Source: Helichrysum umbraculigerum (taxonomy: Eukaryota; Streptophyta; Magnoliopsida; Asterales; Asteraceae). Taken from it: DNA of 64,000 nucleotides. A program made the position numbers and the translations under genes. Position 1 is the stretch's first letter, and the number at the start of each line of letters is the position of its first letter. The stretch is from assembly GCA_949592205.1 (NCBI GenBank), contig CATIUR010000001.1:335364250-335428249 (forward strand). Reading direction: 5' to 3'. This document shows, in pieces, positions 1-13,232 of the stretch. The notes beneath the pieces are model-generated. The model saw only the letters and a program-made list of their open reading frames with translations, was not told the origin of the DNA and searched no databases.

Positions 1-3000
1 CCTCTCACTCCTCTTTCCTTTTGTACTATTCAAAATTGTTGTTCCAATGCCTGAAGAAGTACCAGCAACGACATCATCAAGATACAACTCTCTTTTTTTA
101 ACCCTGCTTGACCACACATCATCTTTACCAGTAGTTTGGTCCGACAAGTGGAATGCATCAGCCGAATATATGTCATGATTGCTTAACGAGGGGCTTAGAT
201 GTGTACCTTAACATTATATAAGATCAAAATTACCATATGCACAAACAAAACAATAACAGATGATAGATGTCCTAAACAATTGTGAATAATATGCTAGTAC
301 CTGAAACTCGTTCTATGGAGCTCCCATAAATTTTACCGAACTCAGAATCGGTTGCAACATCGGCTTGTATGTCATTTAGGTGTGATGATCCAGAATGCAA
401 CATGTCCTTATATAAGGGCTCGGTAAAGCAGCTTTTGCCTGTTGCTTCAAATTCGTGACATCGATCCAATGTGCGTCTCACAAGACCTAAAGCAGCTTGC
501 TTGGCCATCTTGCTACCAACACTTTTAGGTGCATGAGGACCCCAACAACTCTGATGAACATTTACTTTCAGACATAAGCAATATTAAAATGATAATCTTA
601 GGATTCTTATAACGATGCCCATGCAAAAATTGATTGAAGAGTTTGTCCATTGACTTCGTATTTGACTTCGTAAAGAACAAAGTTGATAAACTAAAATTAA
701 CACGATGCACACTGTGAGATAAGATATTAATCAATCAACATACCATATACTTCTGATAAGCCATTGCGGTGAGTTTATCGAGACAATGTTGTTCAAATTC
801 CCTACAACAGACAAGTGGCCTTATTAGAATCATCCTGCAGACAGCCAAAACAACCACCAAAAACCAAAGTCACTTGCTGCAATAGAAGAAAAATTCCTTA
901 CTTCTCTTGCAGCTCTCTTGCTTCATTAGTGGACTCCAAGAGGTTCTCAAGCAGAATTTTTTTCCTGGAAACCTGTTAATCAACTAGACTGTGAGACGAG
1001 GCTTCAAACAAGTAAATCTATACAAGGTATGCATATGTTAATAACAACAAAATAATGATGCAACTGAGAATGCATATGAAGCTGTGTAAGACTTCATTAG
1101 AACTTGTAGTAGCAAAAAACTGAGCTAAATAATACATATGTGTAGCATGAGTGTGTGTCGTGAAGAACGCTTTTTACTTTGTAGTAGACAGACTATCAAA
1201 TCCCATCTTGATTAAGGTTTATGATTACTGATTATGACCAGGTTCCTCAAGCGGAAAGATCTGGTCTATTTCAGTTCCCAAGAAACAGTTAAATGGGGAT
1301 TAAAATTTATGACAAATGTAGGCTCGTGGTACATGATATTTCATGAAAAAAGCATTAGCAATTCATTCCAACAGAAAACACACACATGCTTAAACCGGAG
1401 ATTTGCACAACATTATCAGTTTTTTCAATTTCCCTAGTACCTATCCTATAAATATTGTCACCTAGGCAAACTGGAGCAGTGTTTGAAAACAGGGAGGAGA
1501 TTTATTTATGCTTTATACTTTATAGAAAGATGGTCTATATATACAATTAATCATGATTGACGTAGTCAAAGATAACCTTCTAAAAATGTATATTTGATGT
1601 GGTAACTATATCAATCAGACAGTAGAGAAAAACTATAACACTCGTTACAGTATTACGCTGATCACAAGCTTGTACATTATGGACTTGAACTGTAACCAAT
1701 AATCAAGTGATAATACAAGCTGACATAATTTCCTAGTAGTTGCAAAAGAATCCTACCTGTTCATGGTGCTTTTCTTCAAGTCGACGAATTTCTCCACTGA
1801 TGCCTTCAGTCCCATTCTGTGGTAAATCAGGCTGGACAAACATTAGATATGTGTTATAGATACTATATTTAAATGCTTACTGACATATATAACAGAGTCA
1901 TCAATCTTATAGCAGTGCACGCAGTGCTTAGGGATGGAAGCAGTGTGTTTAAGTGCTTGAGATTAAACCTTCATTCTATGAAGGTAAAAGAGCACATGAA
2001 AGTGAGGTAAAACTGAACCTACCACAAGTTCTGGATGGAGTCCAATACTCTGAATCTCCACAAGAAGTCTCTCATTTATTGGCATGTTGCCATACTGATA
2101 CTCCGACAAGGTCATGCTAGATGTTATTGCTGGATCTGAAAGTACACCGTTGTAGGAATGATCTAAACCGGTAGCAATTGTCGAATCTCGTATCAAGATA
2201 TTATGACTTTTTGACTGGATGTGCACGGATTCGTTACAAGATCTCAGTGTGGAATTTATCCTATGACCACTGAAAGTACCATGTCCATCGAGTTCATAAT
2301 TCTGCAATGATCGATGATTGAAAGTGCTGGATTCTACATCAGTTTCAAACTCAAATGCAGATCCATAAGCATTAAAATTTTGGTCATCATTTACACTGAA
2401 GGGAGGCCCCTCGTTTTCTTCTTCAGAGATTAGAGCAGCAAGGAGCCTCTGGCAGAGGGGAACTTCCACCAGACTAGCAGTTCCTGGTGCACAATGTTCT
2501 GGACTTGGTTCAATACTTTTGCTTTCTGTGCCATTAGGAAGTGTGCTAAAACTATCAACATCTAAATTTACTGGTTTTATCGTGTTAACGTTGGACTGAG
2601 TAATTCCCTGTAGGAGAAACACAAGAAAATTAGAGCAATTTACAACGTCTAGTGTTGTCTTTCCATCCTCAGGGTTTAAAAAAATTGTGAAACATTCAAC
2701 CAAGATGACTAGGTGATTATCTTTTGTAGGTTTATGTGCACGTGGAAAAAAACATAAGTAATGTAAAATACTTTGTTAAAAGGCAGCAAAGGATGAGCAG
2801 TATATCTATAACAAAGAATGAAGGCAATAATTATGGCATCATGCTATAAATTACACAACCCAAAAACAAGAACCATCACCTGTTGCTTTAAGAAAGACAT
2901 GTCCACATCAGATACAAAGCCAAAGAGTGGTTCCATCTGCCTCCATAATAGACTAGACAAAGCACAACCTGCAACCACGAGCCTAGAATCAGAATGACCT

Positions 3001-6000
3001 AATAATAATGCTCAAACGATTTAATTAAAAGATGAAAATTAGAGCAGTACTAGGATTAATAACAGCTTTTGCTGCAGCCAGAAGCTCTTCATGTCCATCA
3101 TCAGAACCAACTAACAAAAACAAAGAACAGCAATTTTTAGATATTTACAGTCTCATGGATGAGTACATGCGTGTGGCGTGTGTGTATTCATGGAAATCTT
3201 CATTTTAATAGTCATACCAAGAAAATCTGCCGCAGCATTGATTGCAGTATGCTTTTGACGAGTATAAGCTTTGCGGTCAGAGAGCTTCCTGGTGGGAGGC
3301 CTACCTAATTTGCTGTCGACATACCAATGCGAGATTTAATAACAAGTACACAAGCAGCATATAGAAAAATAACTGCCAATTACGAATACGTTATCCAGAA
3401 ATGGATAATGTACAACCTTTCAGACTTGTCGAACCCAAGCCTAGAAGTTCTAAGTTGTTTTGCAGTTCCCACGTTCCGAATCTTCTCTACTGTTTGTGTA
3501 ACAGGCCGAGCAGGACCAAAACCCCGCCCAGTTCTGCCTTGTCTACGAACTCCATCAGCAACATCTTCTCCGTTCACGATCTTATTCTTTCTAGATGGTG
3601 GAACTAAAGGTGACATCTTTTGAACATTCTGTTCAGCTTTTTCTTCTATTTCAACAGACTTCTTACCCTTATCCCTAGATCTGATTTCAGCAGCCCCCGA
3701 CTCCTCACTTTCTGATAACGTAGATGATGGGAAATGATCACCCTTTGACTTGCATTGCTGGGGAGAACTGACTGGAAACCGTTTGGCAAACCCGGGGCCA
3801 CTTTCACTACCAGTAACATCACTGGTATCCAAAGCAGGGACTTCATCATTACTAGATAATATAGGGACAAGGTTGGTTCTTCTTGCTGTACGTGATATCT
3901 TCTGGGGCCTTCGATCAGCCCACTGTGCTACTGGTGGAGATGAAGACCGTGTTGAGGCTGTACGTTTACGATTACTGGACCCAAAAGCTCCAGGGTTCTT
4001 GTTTGTACCATGAACCAGATCCCAGTCACTGGAAACAGCAGCCCGTTGAACCACCGTCGATGATTTAGGCACCACAGTTGGCCCTGACCTTGGACCTCGA
4101 GCAGATGCATGCAGCTTTGTGTTAGAGGTAGGACTACCAGATACGAACTCTTCTCGAACATTGGACCTGAGAATATTCATATTTGATAAAGACTTTTGGT
4201 TCAAAAGAAGTACTGATGACAGAAATAAGTACAAACAGAATCAAACCAAGAGAAAAATGTGACAATATGATGCAAGTACATATTTAAAAAAAATAATAAT
4301 ACAGTACTCAAAGAACTAACACAAGGAAAATCCCCCCACCCCACACCCACCCCCGTCCAACAATACCTATCACCTACTGACTTTTGATGTGGAAGGAAAG
4401 GAAGATCAAATCGGGGATATCCTATCACGAAGAAATAATATGATAGTTTTGGACCGCCACAAATCTTATCGCATAGTTTATCATCAACTATCTATTATGG
4501 TTGATGTTTACGACTGCTAATTAGCATTTGATGAAGTTTTTTTTTTTAATCAGCCTAGGTGTCATGTGTTCTCTTCTAAAGTCATGGATGTTTTGATGAC
4601 GTTTTTTTTTTTAATTTTCATTCAGCCTAGGTGTCATGTATTCTCTTCAAAAGTCATTAGAAGTTTTTATTTCAGGGATTGTTTGGTGCTGTATCTCAAG
4701 GTAGGTTTAAAAGGCTAATAGCGTAGGGTTGTAACTCACTTTTGGTGGCTAGCTTTATGCTAGTTACTCATATTCTTTTATAAAAACCATTTCCGTACAC
4801 AAAAAAATAAAAAATGAAAACAATAATAAATAACTAAATAATTTTGCAAGTATGACTTTTGACAAAACTTGAGTTTCATACTTGTTAACAGATCTGATAT
4901 TTGTACTCCATTCCTTCTCGGAACTAGTACTCCTATCTCTTTTATCATGAAGAAGGGATGCATTATCCTGTTCAGGCCTTGGGATGGAAGAGCGCATGGC
5001 CACACTTGCCGGCTGAGCAGGACCATCAGCTTTTCCACCTCCAACAACTCCATTAGTAGCTCCTGGCCTACATCAAGATATGTATGAGACTGGCCCGAAT
5101 ATGAATAGAAAAATATCCAACTCAAACTAAAATAACATACCATAAAACTACCTTCACCTAAATCAACTTGGAGTTAAACATTTGTATGGAAAACAGCATA
5201 AAGGTGAAGCATAATTTACGTATGACCTGTAGGTATGAGAACTTGATACCTGAACACATGGGAATCATTTAACCTTGCCATGGCATCTGGAATATGCCTT
5301 GGATGCATTCCTTGTTTGGGTTCCCTATATCCATCAATTATTTTTGTTGACAATGAGCTTGGGCTTGGAGCAGTATCAGCCTTTATTCCGGTCCGCTTCT
5401 TCTTCATTTTTGCCTTTTCCCAACCATCAGCTACAATGGGCAATGCTCGTTCCTCACTCTGAGTAGCATTAGTGTTGGGAATTCTTAACACTTCTTTATC
5501 CCTGTCTAGATTCCCAGATGCTCTAGCAGGAGTGTTTGGTCGTACATCTGCCTATATTGGCCAAATTTCCAATTAAATTTGCATCAAAACAACAAATATA
5601 GAAAGAAAACTAAGATGAATTATGAGAAAGAAATGTCAAAGGACAGTTAATTTCTGTCACACTTTATATTATAATGTAGCAATGACTTATTCAAATTGTA
5701 TACACATTTGAATGTGTACGCGGGTGTGTATATATGTATAATTTTTCTAAGATCGTATATGGGGATTCAGAGCATGCAAAGGGATTCCTAAGATGATGTG
5801 CAGTTTAGAGGAAGACTTCAGTGACATTTCATGTATTTGAAGTTTGCTATATAAATACTACGAAGTAAAAATGACAAATCCACCAACATATATAAACAAG
5901 ACAGAATAAGAGGCAAGATACGAACCCTTTGATCCACCATTGAAGTTCTTGTTCGTTTGTTAGGAATTGAACTTTTACCCCTTTCTTCAACCTTTTGCTG

Positions 6001-6688
6001 CTCAAATTCAAAAGCATTTGAAAGAGAATGACTTTGGGTACCCATCTTAGCAACGCCTGCCCCAATAGGTGCACGATTCAAGAGTAAACCACTAGAACGA
6101 TCACCAGTCAGAGCATCTGGCCGCGATCTCTTCCTTGACGGAATACTTGGGAAACACTTGTTGATCACGGATAAAGTCTCACTGAAGACCTTCACCCGTT
6201 CCCTATATATATTTTAAATAATTTACAATCATATACAACTGTATCCTAGAAGTACAGCATATATAAACAACAAGATACCTGGCTTTAATGGTGGATTCAC
6301 GCAGACCAGCCTTTAGTCTTTTGAGATCGTCAGGCGAGGAACTAGGGAGCTTGCCTTTTGACGAACCAGACGGGGACTCATCTGGTGAACCAACTACAGC
6401 ACTTGCAAGCCGTCTAAAATCCCCATGTCGGTTAAACTTATGCTCGGCAGCCATTGACTTGGGGTCAAACCGCAAGCATTGAAAAAAGTTGGTCACATCC
6501 ACTTGTGTAACAGTTGAGGTACTTCTTGACATGCTTGGAAGGGATGATAAGATAGGATTTTCCATGTTCTCACGAAAACTGGATGATCTGTCCAATGATG
6601 CAGCTGCGTAGGATCCTCGCTGCGCAGAATTGTACAATGGCCTATCTGGGCTAACAGATGACAGATCGAATTTACCAGATGATGCCAT
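1..6688 (-). CDS. Conserved plant nuclear-type protein, AT4G29790/AT2G19390-like, 14 coding exons, C-terminus cut by window edge
   Basis: Exons, read right to left: 6688-6279, 6202-5926, 5551-5250, 5067-4882, 4166-3417, 3312-3218, 3110-3051, 2968-2880, 2607-2023, 1831-1757, 972-902, 801-744, 550-301, 206-<1. All introns are GT/AG and every junction keeps phase, giving 1138 codons without a stop. The start is the ATG at 6688 (MASSGKFDLSSVSPDRPLYN). The protein is rich in S, R, K and P, with basic stretches that look like nuclear signals (SRKRSRPDA in exon 2, KAKMKKKRTG in exon 3, SSNRKRTAS in exon 5). It has charged helical segments near exons 10-12 and a KKRELYLDDV motif followed by KGKRSER at the left edge. 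From memory this matches the Arabidopsis AT4G29790/AT2G19390 family (about 1,200 residues, often labelled serine/arginine repetitive matrix-like). I know of no firm biochemical role. Exon 2/3 splice choice (AGG|GTTCGT) was picked for family fit; a neighbouring donor also keeps frame. Confidence 0.85.
4540..4665. repeat. Short tandem duplication inside an intron of the host gene
   Basis: Two imperfect copies of a segment containing TCAGCCTAGGTGTCATGT, then TTCTCTTC and AAGTCAT, lie about 70 bases apart, each preceded by a run of 9-10 T. They sit in the intron between the exons at 5067-4882 and 4166-3417. No coding content. Confidence 0.6.
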
Positions 6689-8643
6689 TGCATCAGTTCA
6701 TAAACAGTCTCTGTCTTACAAGACTTGTAAACACAATTGTGCATGACAAGACTGTAGTGTCACGGCACATGGGAGTGAAGCCAAACTTCCCAACAGAAAA
6801 GGTCGACAAAACCTAACATTAACATAAATAGTGACAGCCTCAGATATGACTAGTTCAAATCAAAATAAAGATGCATTAAATTTATTTGCTTTGAAAAATT
6901 GGTTTATTGAAACTAGCAGAATTTAGAACTTCGAATCTAACAGTGGAAACAAAAGGTCAGCTCAATCGTGATGGTATTTGTGCATCGCATCCATAGTAAG
7001 TAACAGTGTGGAGTGGCCAGCCAGAGGCCTTCAGCATTTAAGTATTAAAGAAAAAAAGAATCTTAAAGTACCTACAGCATCTGCCTTAACAGATACCCTA
7101 GAATGCTATAATGCTGAATTTAGAACAGCAGAGAGTATAACTCACTTAATCCATATGAACGAGAAATAAGCTGTACAATATGGTTATTACCAAGGAGGCA
7201 ACTCTACAGGTACAAGACATCGTAACCAATCCAACAAGCTTATATTAAATGCTTATAGTGGCACTATGTGATTACCGCTCGAATATCTCTACTTTAATCA
7301 CCGGGTACAGCAACAAAACAGCTATTCACTTGTGATTCTATAGAAACCTAATCTTGGGAAGGTCTGAATGTTTGTAAGAGCTGTTAATACAAGTTCCAAA
7401 TTTAAGTAATCTATACCAATGCTATTTGTAAATACATAAGTGGCCTTAAGATCAAAAGCACATCTCATAGACTCATACATATATGTTATCTATCTCTTTA
7501 TTTCTCTTGAACATTCTCCCCGGTCCCTACATCTATATGTGCCTTATAAAATATAATCCACAGTTTCCTAAATTAGCCTGGTTTGGAAAATTTGATTCAA
7601 GAATACATCGCATGAAGAATAAGCACAAATCATTTAAGGGTTCACAGCTGTGTAGTAATAGCAAATCTGGTAACCATGGTAGATATATTCTTTATTGGAT
7701 TAATCTGAAAACACGGGATCTTGACCCACAATGGTGAATCTAGAACTTCCTACCAGTCCACCACCATAAAACATAGACCCCCACATGTTACACCAAAAAA
7801 AAAAGGAAGAAGATTCTGCTTAAGGGCATCCATCCTTCTTCACTTGTTGAAAAATTGGAGTGCGCAAATATCTAGATTTCCGTGCTCCTAAAGTAGCAAA
7901 GACACCTTACATCTAGTTTTTAAACTAATAATTATAAATGTCGTGAACTGCTAAAGCGCATATGCTGCTACTTAGTGATTGAGAGCTCGTTAAGAATTTG
8001 AAAACATTTCCAAACATTTGAGATAAGAAATTGGAAACTATCAATAATGTTGTGGTTCTTTTAGGTTGCATCATCAAGTTACTAAATTCCCAGCATGCAT
8101 GCACACACACATTTTAGTTATACAATTGTTGATATATCATAAGTACTTCACAAAATACCATTATACCACCCATATCTTGCTCAACAATCGAATGATCAGG
8201 CGATCTTAATGAATTTGCTAATGGCAGTTAAAAAAAAAAACCAAACCATGATCCCTATCAAACTAAATTAACAGCAATCCAAATCTACTTCCAAAATCTA
8301 CAATCATGATTACTGAATTGAATAGAAACAGATAATAGCTACTCAGAACAAACAATACAATTACTTTTGATCTCAAATTCAGCTCAACACTCGCAAATTA
8401 ATTACATGCAAAACAATTAAAGCAGTTACATAAACCTAATCACAACCAATTAAAACCCTAGAATCCGAATCGACGCAATAAAACAGAATCTATTGAAAAC
8501 ATTGAAATTAATTAACCAAAACGAGATCGAATACGAAAATACCTTTAGCTGTAACAGCGAATCGCGCGTAAAATCCGTAATTTAAGGGTTTATATGAAGC
8601 TGAATCGGCAATTTAGGAATTTAGGGTTAGGTTATTTTACAAA
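6689..8643 (-). other. 5' UTR of the host gene with a leader intron of about 1.8 kb
   Basis: A good donor (CTAAAG|GTATTTTC) lies at 8543/8542 on the minus strand, and possible acceptors (TTTACAAG, TAAGACAG) lie about 15-35 bases upstream of the start codon at 6688. The non-coding first exon would run from roughly 8640 to 8543. The intron holds no coding exon I can recognise. A leader intron of this size is common in broadly expressed plant genes. The exact acceptor and cap site cannot be fixed from sequence. Confidence 0.55.
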
Positions 8644-8700
8644 TTTGGGGATTTTTTTACCTATTTTTTAAATTTTAATTTTTAATTTTTTGTGTTGTAA
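8560..8700 (-). promoter_or_regulatory. Probable core promoter of the host gene with telobox-like motifs
   Basis: Immediately upstream of the inferred first exon the minus strand carries AACCCTAAATTCC-type sequence (plus strand TTTAGGGTTAGG near 8620-8632). A second AAACCCTA lies at 8453-8460, inside the leader intron. Teloboxes are typical of housekeeping plant promoters. I see no clear TATA box. AT-rich simple sequence (TAAT/TTAT runs, 8695-8800) follows further upstream. Confidence 0.4.
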
Positions 8701-10182
8701 GATTCTCTAATTCTAATTCTAATTGTAATAATAAGAAGAAGAATAAAAATAATGGAGTAGTAGTAATGGTAATAATTATAATTATAATTATGAGATGTGT
8801 TGTTTATTATTGAGTTTTTGGGGGCTGAATAAAATCGAAGGTTCATCCGAAGCCATGGCAAGGCCTTCCCCCCCAGTGTTATGATCGGAGATGCGTTGGC
8901 TATTTGTGAATTTACGATTTTGCCCATGGGTTGTGCTTCATGAATAGGTGCAATATGGGTTTAGAGTAGGGGTATTATTGGAATTATATGAGATTGAAGT
9001 CGGCTTCAACAGCTCAAGCCTGCCTTTTTTCTTTCTTTTCACTTTCTATTTCCTCTTTTTGTTTCCCTTCCAATTTATGTTTTTTCTTGTAACATGAACA
9101 TAGAAAATGTACATTGTCATTGTCATATGTATATGACACTAGAATTTAGGGTGTATTAAGAGTTGCGGATCTAGAACGTAAACTTAAATGGTTTATTAAT
9201 ACTTTAACACAACGACTTGGTTAAGTTGAGGCAACGAAATAGCAATGACAAAATAAAAAGGGTCGGGTCATTGATACGGAACATTAAACATAAATACATT
9301 AGTCTAATATAAAAGTTGTTACAAATGCTCTCGATGAGGTTTCGTACTTTGAAAATGATGCATAAATTACTCATTACTACTATTATCTAAAATACTACTA
9401 TTATCTAAAATGCTTCGAGGTTCATTTGGAGATGAACTAGGTACGTTATCTCTAATGTAAAAGAGTAATTCTAAATATGCCTAGTTAGATACCTACTATT
9501 CTTATTGGTTAAATTTCTCGTCTCTCCTAATATCATCCAATCAATTTTTCACATCTACCAATTACATGTTTAGGTCCAGGAATTAGTCCTACAAGTTTAG
9601 ACCTACAAATTATTTTCCAATGTAAAACCCTTAACTTTCAACTAAGACAGACATTTATAAGATATAAAAATTAACAATTAAATACAATTGACAGTTTATG
9701 AATACATAATCAAAATTACTACATAAAACACAAATCGACAATTTAAGAATGTACAGTCAAAAGTATGGGGTACTATCTTACGGGTAAACAATCTTTATAT
9801 ATATAATTAAAACTAAATAGAATGGAGGAATTTGAACCCTTGATTATGTTACTTCATTAACGATCAACGATCTAGATTTATTTAATATAATTACACTTTG
9901 GAAAGACCCCTAATTGTTTGTTAAAAATTTTTAAATTATAATTATTGAATATTAGATAGAAATTTATAGAAATTATTAAATAAATTCCAATATATATTAA
10001 ATAAGATTATCAAATCAAATTAATTAAATCAATATAATGAGATTAAATCAAACTCAATAGTAGAATATATAAAAAAAATGGACGGTCACTTCCTAATCTT
10101 TTAAACAAAATTTTCTATTATTATATCTATTGTTTTAAAAAATCAAAAACAAATATTTTCCTCATTCAATTCATTTATTTTA
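8701..10182. other. AT-rich intergenic spacer, no gene seen
   Basis: No ORF with recognisable content, no RNA gene and no clean repeat boundary. The short ORF read at 8682-8927 is low-complexity (N/Y/I-rich, from TAA/TTA repeats). Confidence 0.5.
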
Positions 10183-11683
10183 TCTATATCTATATTATAT
10201 TATATATGATATATAAATATAAATATGAGTAGTTATTAATTATTCAATTCATCCTCATTTAAAATCCTCTCACATTCTTCCACGTTCTTTCAAATTCATG
10301 GATTCACAAAAACCATGTTCGTCGAATGTGAAACAACCTATTTGTTGAGAATCAAAAAAATTCAAAAGAATTGAAAGGTATTACATGTCTATTAGTTAAG
10401 TTATAATCATTGATTTATATTTTATAACATCTTTTGGAATTGTTTTGTAGATGGAAAACGCTCTATTATTGAAGATCTCAACTATCCTAAGACTTTTAAA
10501 GGTATTATCTGTCGTTTTTTATGTTACAAAATTAAATATTTTTAACCTACATTGCTTAAATTTTTTTTTTTTTTTAAATTTGATTTGTAGATGGAAAGCC
10601 TATCGTTTTTTAAGATCCCTACAACCCCAAAATTTAGAAGGTATATTAACACCTTTAAATACATATTCTTTCATCGAAATTGATGATAACTACGTTGTTG
10701 ATATTAACTTCTTCAAGAAGCACTAGATTATTTGAATACTATGTTTAAATTTTTTACTTTTTACATACATATACGTTTAAGAATTACAATTTAAAATAAT
10801 TAACAAAATTTGTGTTCACCTTTATTTATAGCAATTTTGTAATTTCGCTATGTTTGTAATTTTCGCTATTATAGACATTAATAATTTAATTATTCTATTT
10901 TTGTTATTGGCACAATGATATAGTTATTAAGTAAAACACATTGTTATTGACATAAAACATTAAAATGTTTGTTTTAATTAATGTTAATATGTTTATAAAA
11001 AGAACACATTATTAGGCCTACGTTTAGTTTTAATTCTATTTTTGTTATTAGCTCAAGCCTTTAGTTATTGGAGTATCTTATTAAACCTTCAAACAGGTTT
11101 CTTTGACCCAAAAGACAAGATTATTAATCTCCTTTTAATTATTAAAATGACAATGTTAAAAACCAGTGAAAAATAAATGTTTATAAAAAAAAATCAAGAA
11201 GTGAATATATTTAACAAAATATAGCTAATATAGTCAAAAATAGCTTAACAAATCTTTTTATTGATTATAAATGTACTCTTAGTTTTTAAAATATTATCTA
11301 TTTATAAACGTATTTTACATTAATATAAAAACATCTTATATTTTTAAAGTTTGTTACATATGACTAATATAAACAAACCTTATCTTAATTCAAATTCAGT
11401 TGTATTGATTTAACCACATTTATTTACCCATTTATAAATATACACTTAATTTTACAAATATTTTCTTCTTATAGATTACGAATATAAATTTAATTATTTA
11501 ATCATTAATATCTATTTAAAAAAAATCGCTAGCTTAATACACTCTAATCGAGTCTAAACTCATAACATAATCACATACATTTGATTCTTATTTTCTAAGC
11601 AGTTACATATAACTATTTTTCTTTCAAATCAATTTAAAAAAAATTAATGTAAAAGCCTGCGTTGTCACGGGTTATTCTCCTAG
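10183..11683 (+). mobile_element. Candidate non-autonomous Helitron, about 1.5 kb
   Basis: The 5' end reads A|TCTATATCTATATTATATT (TC start after a host A at 10182). The 3' end has an imperfect hairpin CCTGCG-TTGT-CACGGG at 11656-11671, a short spacer, then CTAG at 11680-11683 followed by host T. These are the hallmarks of plant Helitrons: 5' TC, 3' hairpin plus CTRR, insertion between A and T. No Rep/helicase is encoded. The 5' end is assigned by pattern only. Confidence 0.4.
10330..10735 (+). pseudogene. Exon-like repeat units inside the Helitron candidate
   Basis: Three related segments start near 10330, 10451 and 10591, each about 50 bases and ending in AAAGGTATTA-like or GAAGGTATATTA-like donor sequence. 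Units 2 and 3 are preceded by TTTGTAG or TTGTAG acceptors and begin GATGGAAA. Unit 2 is open in the exon frame (DGKRSIIEDLNYPKTFK); unit 3 has two stops (DGKP.VF*DPYNP-type). A last open stretch (SFIEIDDNYVVDINFFKKH) ends at 10724. This looks like a captured, tandemly copied exon fragment. The source gene is not recognised. Confidence 0.35.
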
Positions 11684-13232
11684 TAGCATAATCAAAACTG
11701 TAAAAATTCCAAAGATAATATATAATAATCAATTATATAATCTATCAATATTTAAGTGTTTTACACGACTAACAATCTAATTTAATTTTATAGACATATG
11801 TTTTGTTAGGACATAAGGTAGGAGAATTGATGATTGAGAGGTGAATCAACATAGTGAGCGAGCTTAAAGAATGACGCTGGAAGTTCTTATATTATTGGAT
11901 ACATATTATTTTTATTATATTCAGCCAAAAACTTACAAGAATATGTGGGTTAAGATTCATGGGCTAAAATATAAGATAGTTTCTACTCGGTGGATTTTAA
12001 GAATAGCCCCAACTTGTAAATGTATATTGTATTGAATTCATAACATTGTAAAAAGAAAATCGAAGGTGGGTCTTATCATTTGTTTCACATAGTTAATACA
12101 CCTATCTATACTTCTATACTACATATACATTATAATTTGTTTTGCCTTTTTGTTTAATGCCTTAAGGTTTTCAAGATGGAAAATTACATTACTACCCCCA
12201 AATATTCAAGAATGAAAACTTTTATTAAGGAAACTATTCTCATTATATCTCTTTCTATAATGATCTGTATCATTTATTGATAATACTCTCAAATCATTAA
12301 ACAGACAAAAAAATACATAAACTATCTATAAAATATTATAAGTAGTATTCTTATATGGAGATCTAATTTTCATTTTAATTCGTTCATATCAACGAAATAA
12401 ATTGTGATAACTACCCGCTGCTTTGCGCGGGCAACTGCCAGTACGTTTAATACCCTCTAATAATTTTAAAATTCAAGGTGGATCAATGGACCCATGTGGT
12501 AACAAGCTGCATCCACCTTTGCATATAAGTGTTCTAAATGGTTCATTTATTTTGATTACTGTTCCATTGATATGGTTGTTTGTGATCTCTAATCTCTAAT
12601 ATATGAAACACGTACATAAGTTATTTGTAGATCGAGTTACACAATATTTACTTAGGGTGTGTTTGTTTGAAGGTTTTTGATATGAATTTTGGGTTAAGGT
12701 ATAATAAATAATGTTTGTTATGATGTCAAGTAATGACACCATGGGTGATGCAAGGAAGGGATCCTTGTAGTGTGAAAGTTTATCGCAAAAGTCAACTTGA
12801 TCCAAGCCAACTAAATATGAGATTAAATTAAGGGGAGTACTATCATTGCAATATTGGTCGAGCTAGGAAGAACTACAAATGGAGGAGCCTAGCCGCGAAT
12901 AACACATTAAGAAGGAACTAATCAATGTTCTAAAAGAACATTATACAAAGTTGGAGGACCTTATAGAAACATAGATAGCCGAGTAGAATGTCTATAATGT
13001 TATGGAACATGAAGTGTAATTATATAGATTAGAATGATCTATAATTTACTAAGATATTTGGAGATGGAACATTCAATATCTCATGGCTCCTCTATAAATA
13101 AGCTAAATCATGGCCACTTGGTATGTAAACAAATTCACTTGAGCAATACAAATTTGAGTATACATAAGTTTTTTTTATTGTTCTTTTCAACAATCATTAA
13201 GTATCTATCAAATAATGGTGAGAGTTAGGATG
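11684..13232. other. AT-rich spacer between Helitron candidate and solo LTR
   Basis: Apart from the short Helitron-like segment I see no gene, RNA or boundary. The short ORFs at 12596-12805 and 13034-13228 have no recognisable domains. Confidence 0.4.
12105..12441 (+). mobile_element. Possible second, short Helitron-like element (about 0.34 kb)
   Basis: A hairpin CCCGC (12414-12418) / GCGGG (12427-12431) is followed after seven bases by CCAG|T, one base off the CTAG|T terminus. A TCTATACTTC start follows A at 12104. The terminal T to C change and the generic AT-rich start make this tentative. Confidence 0.25.

Noticed and set aside
2641..2703. Start of the 246-codon minus ORF as a separate gene start
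   Set aside because: It is intron read-through; the real exon begins at 2607 after CTACAG.
3380..4234. 284-codon minus ORF as an independent gene
   Set aside because: It is the large internal exon 4166-3417 of the host gene extended into flanking introns.
8682..8927. 81-codon minus ORF
   Set aside because: Low-complexity N/Y/I translation of TAAT repeats upstream of the host promoter.
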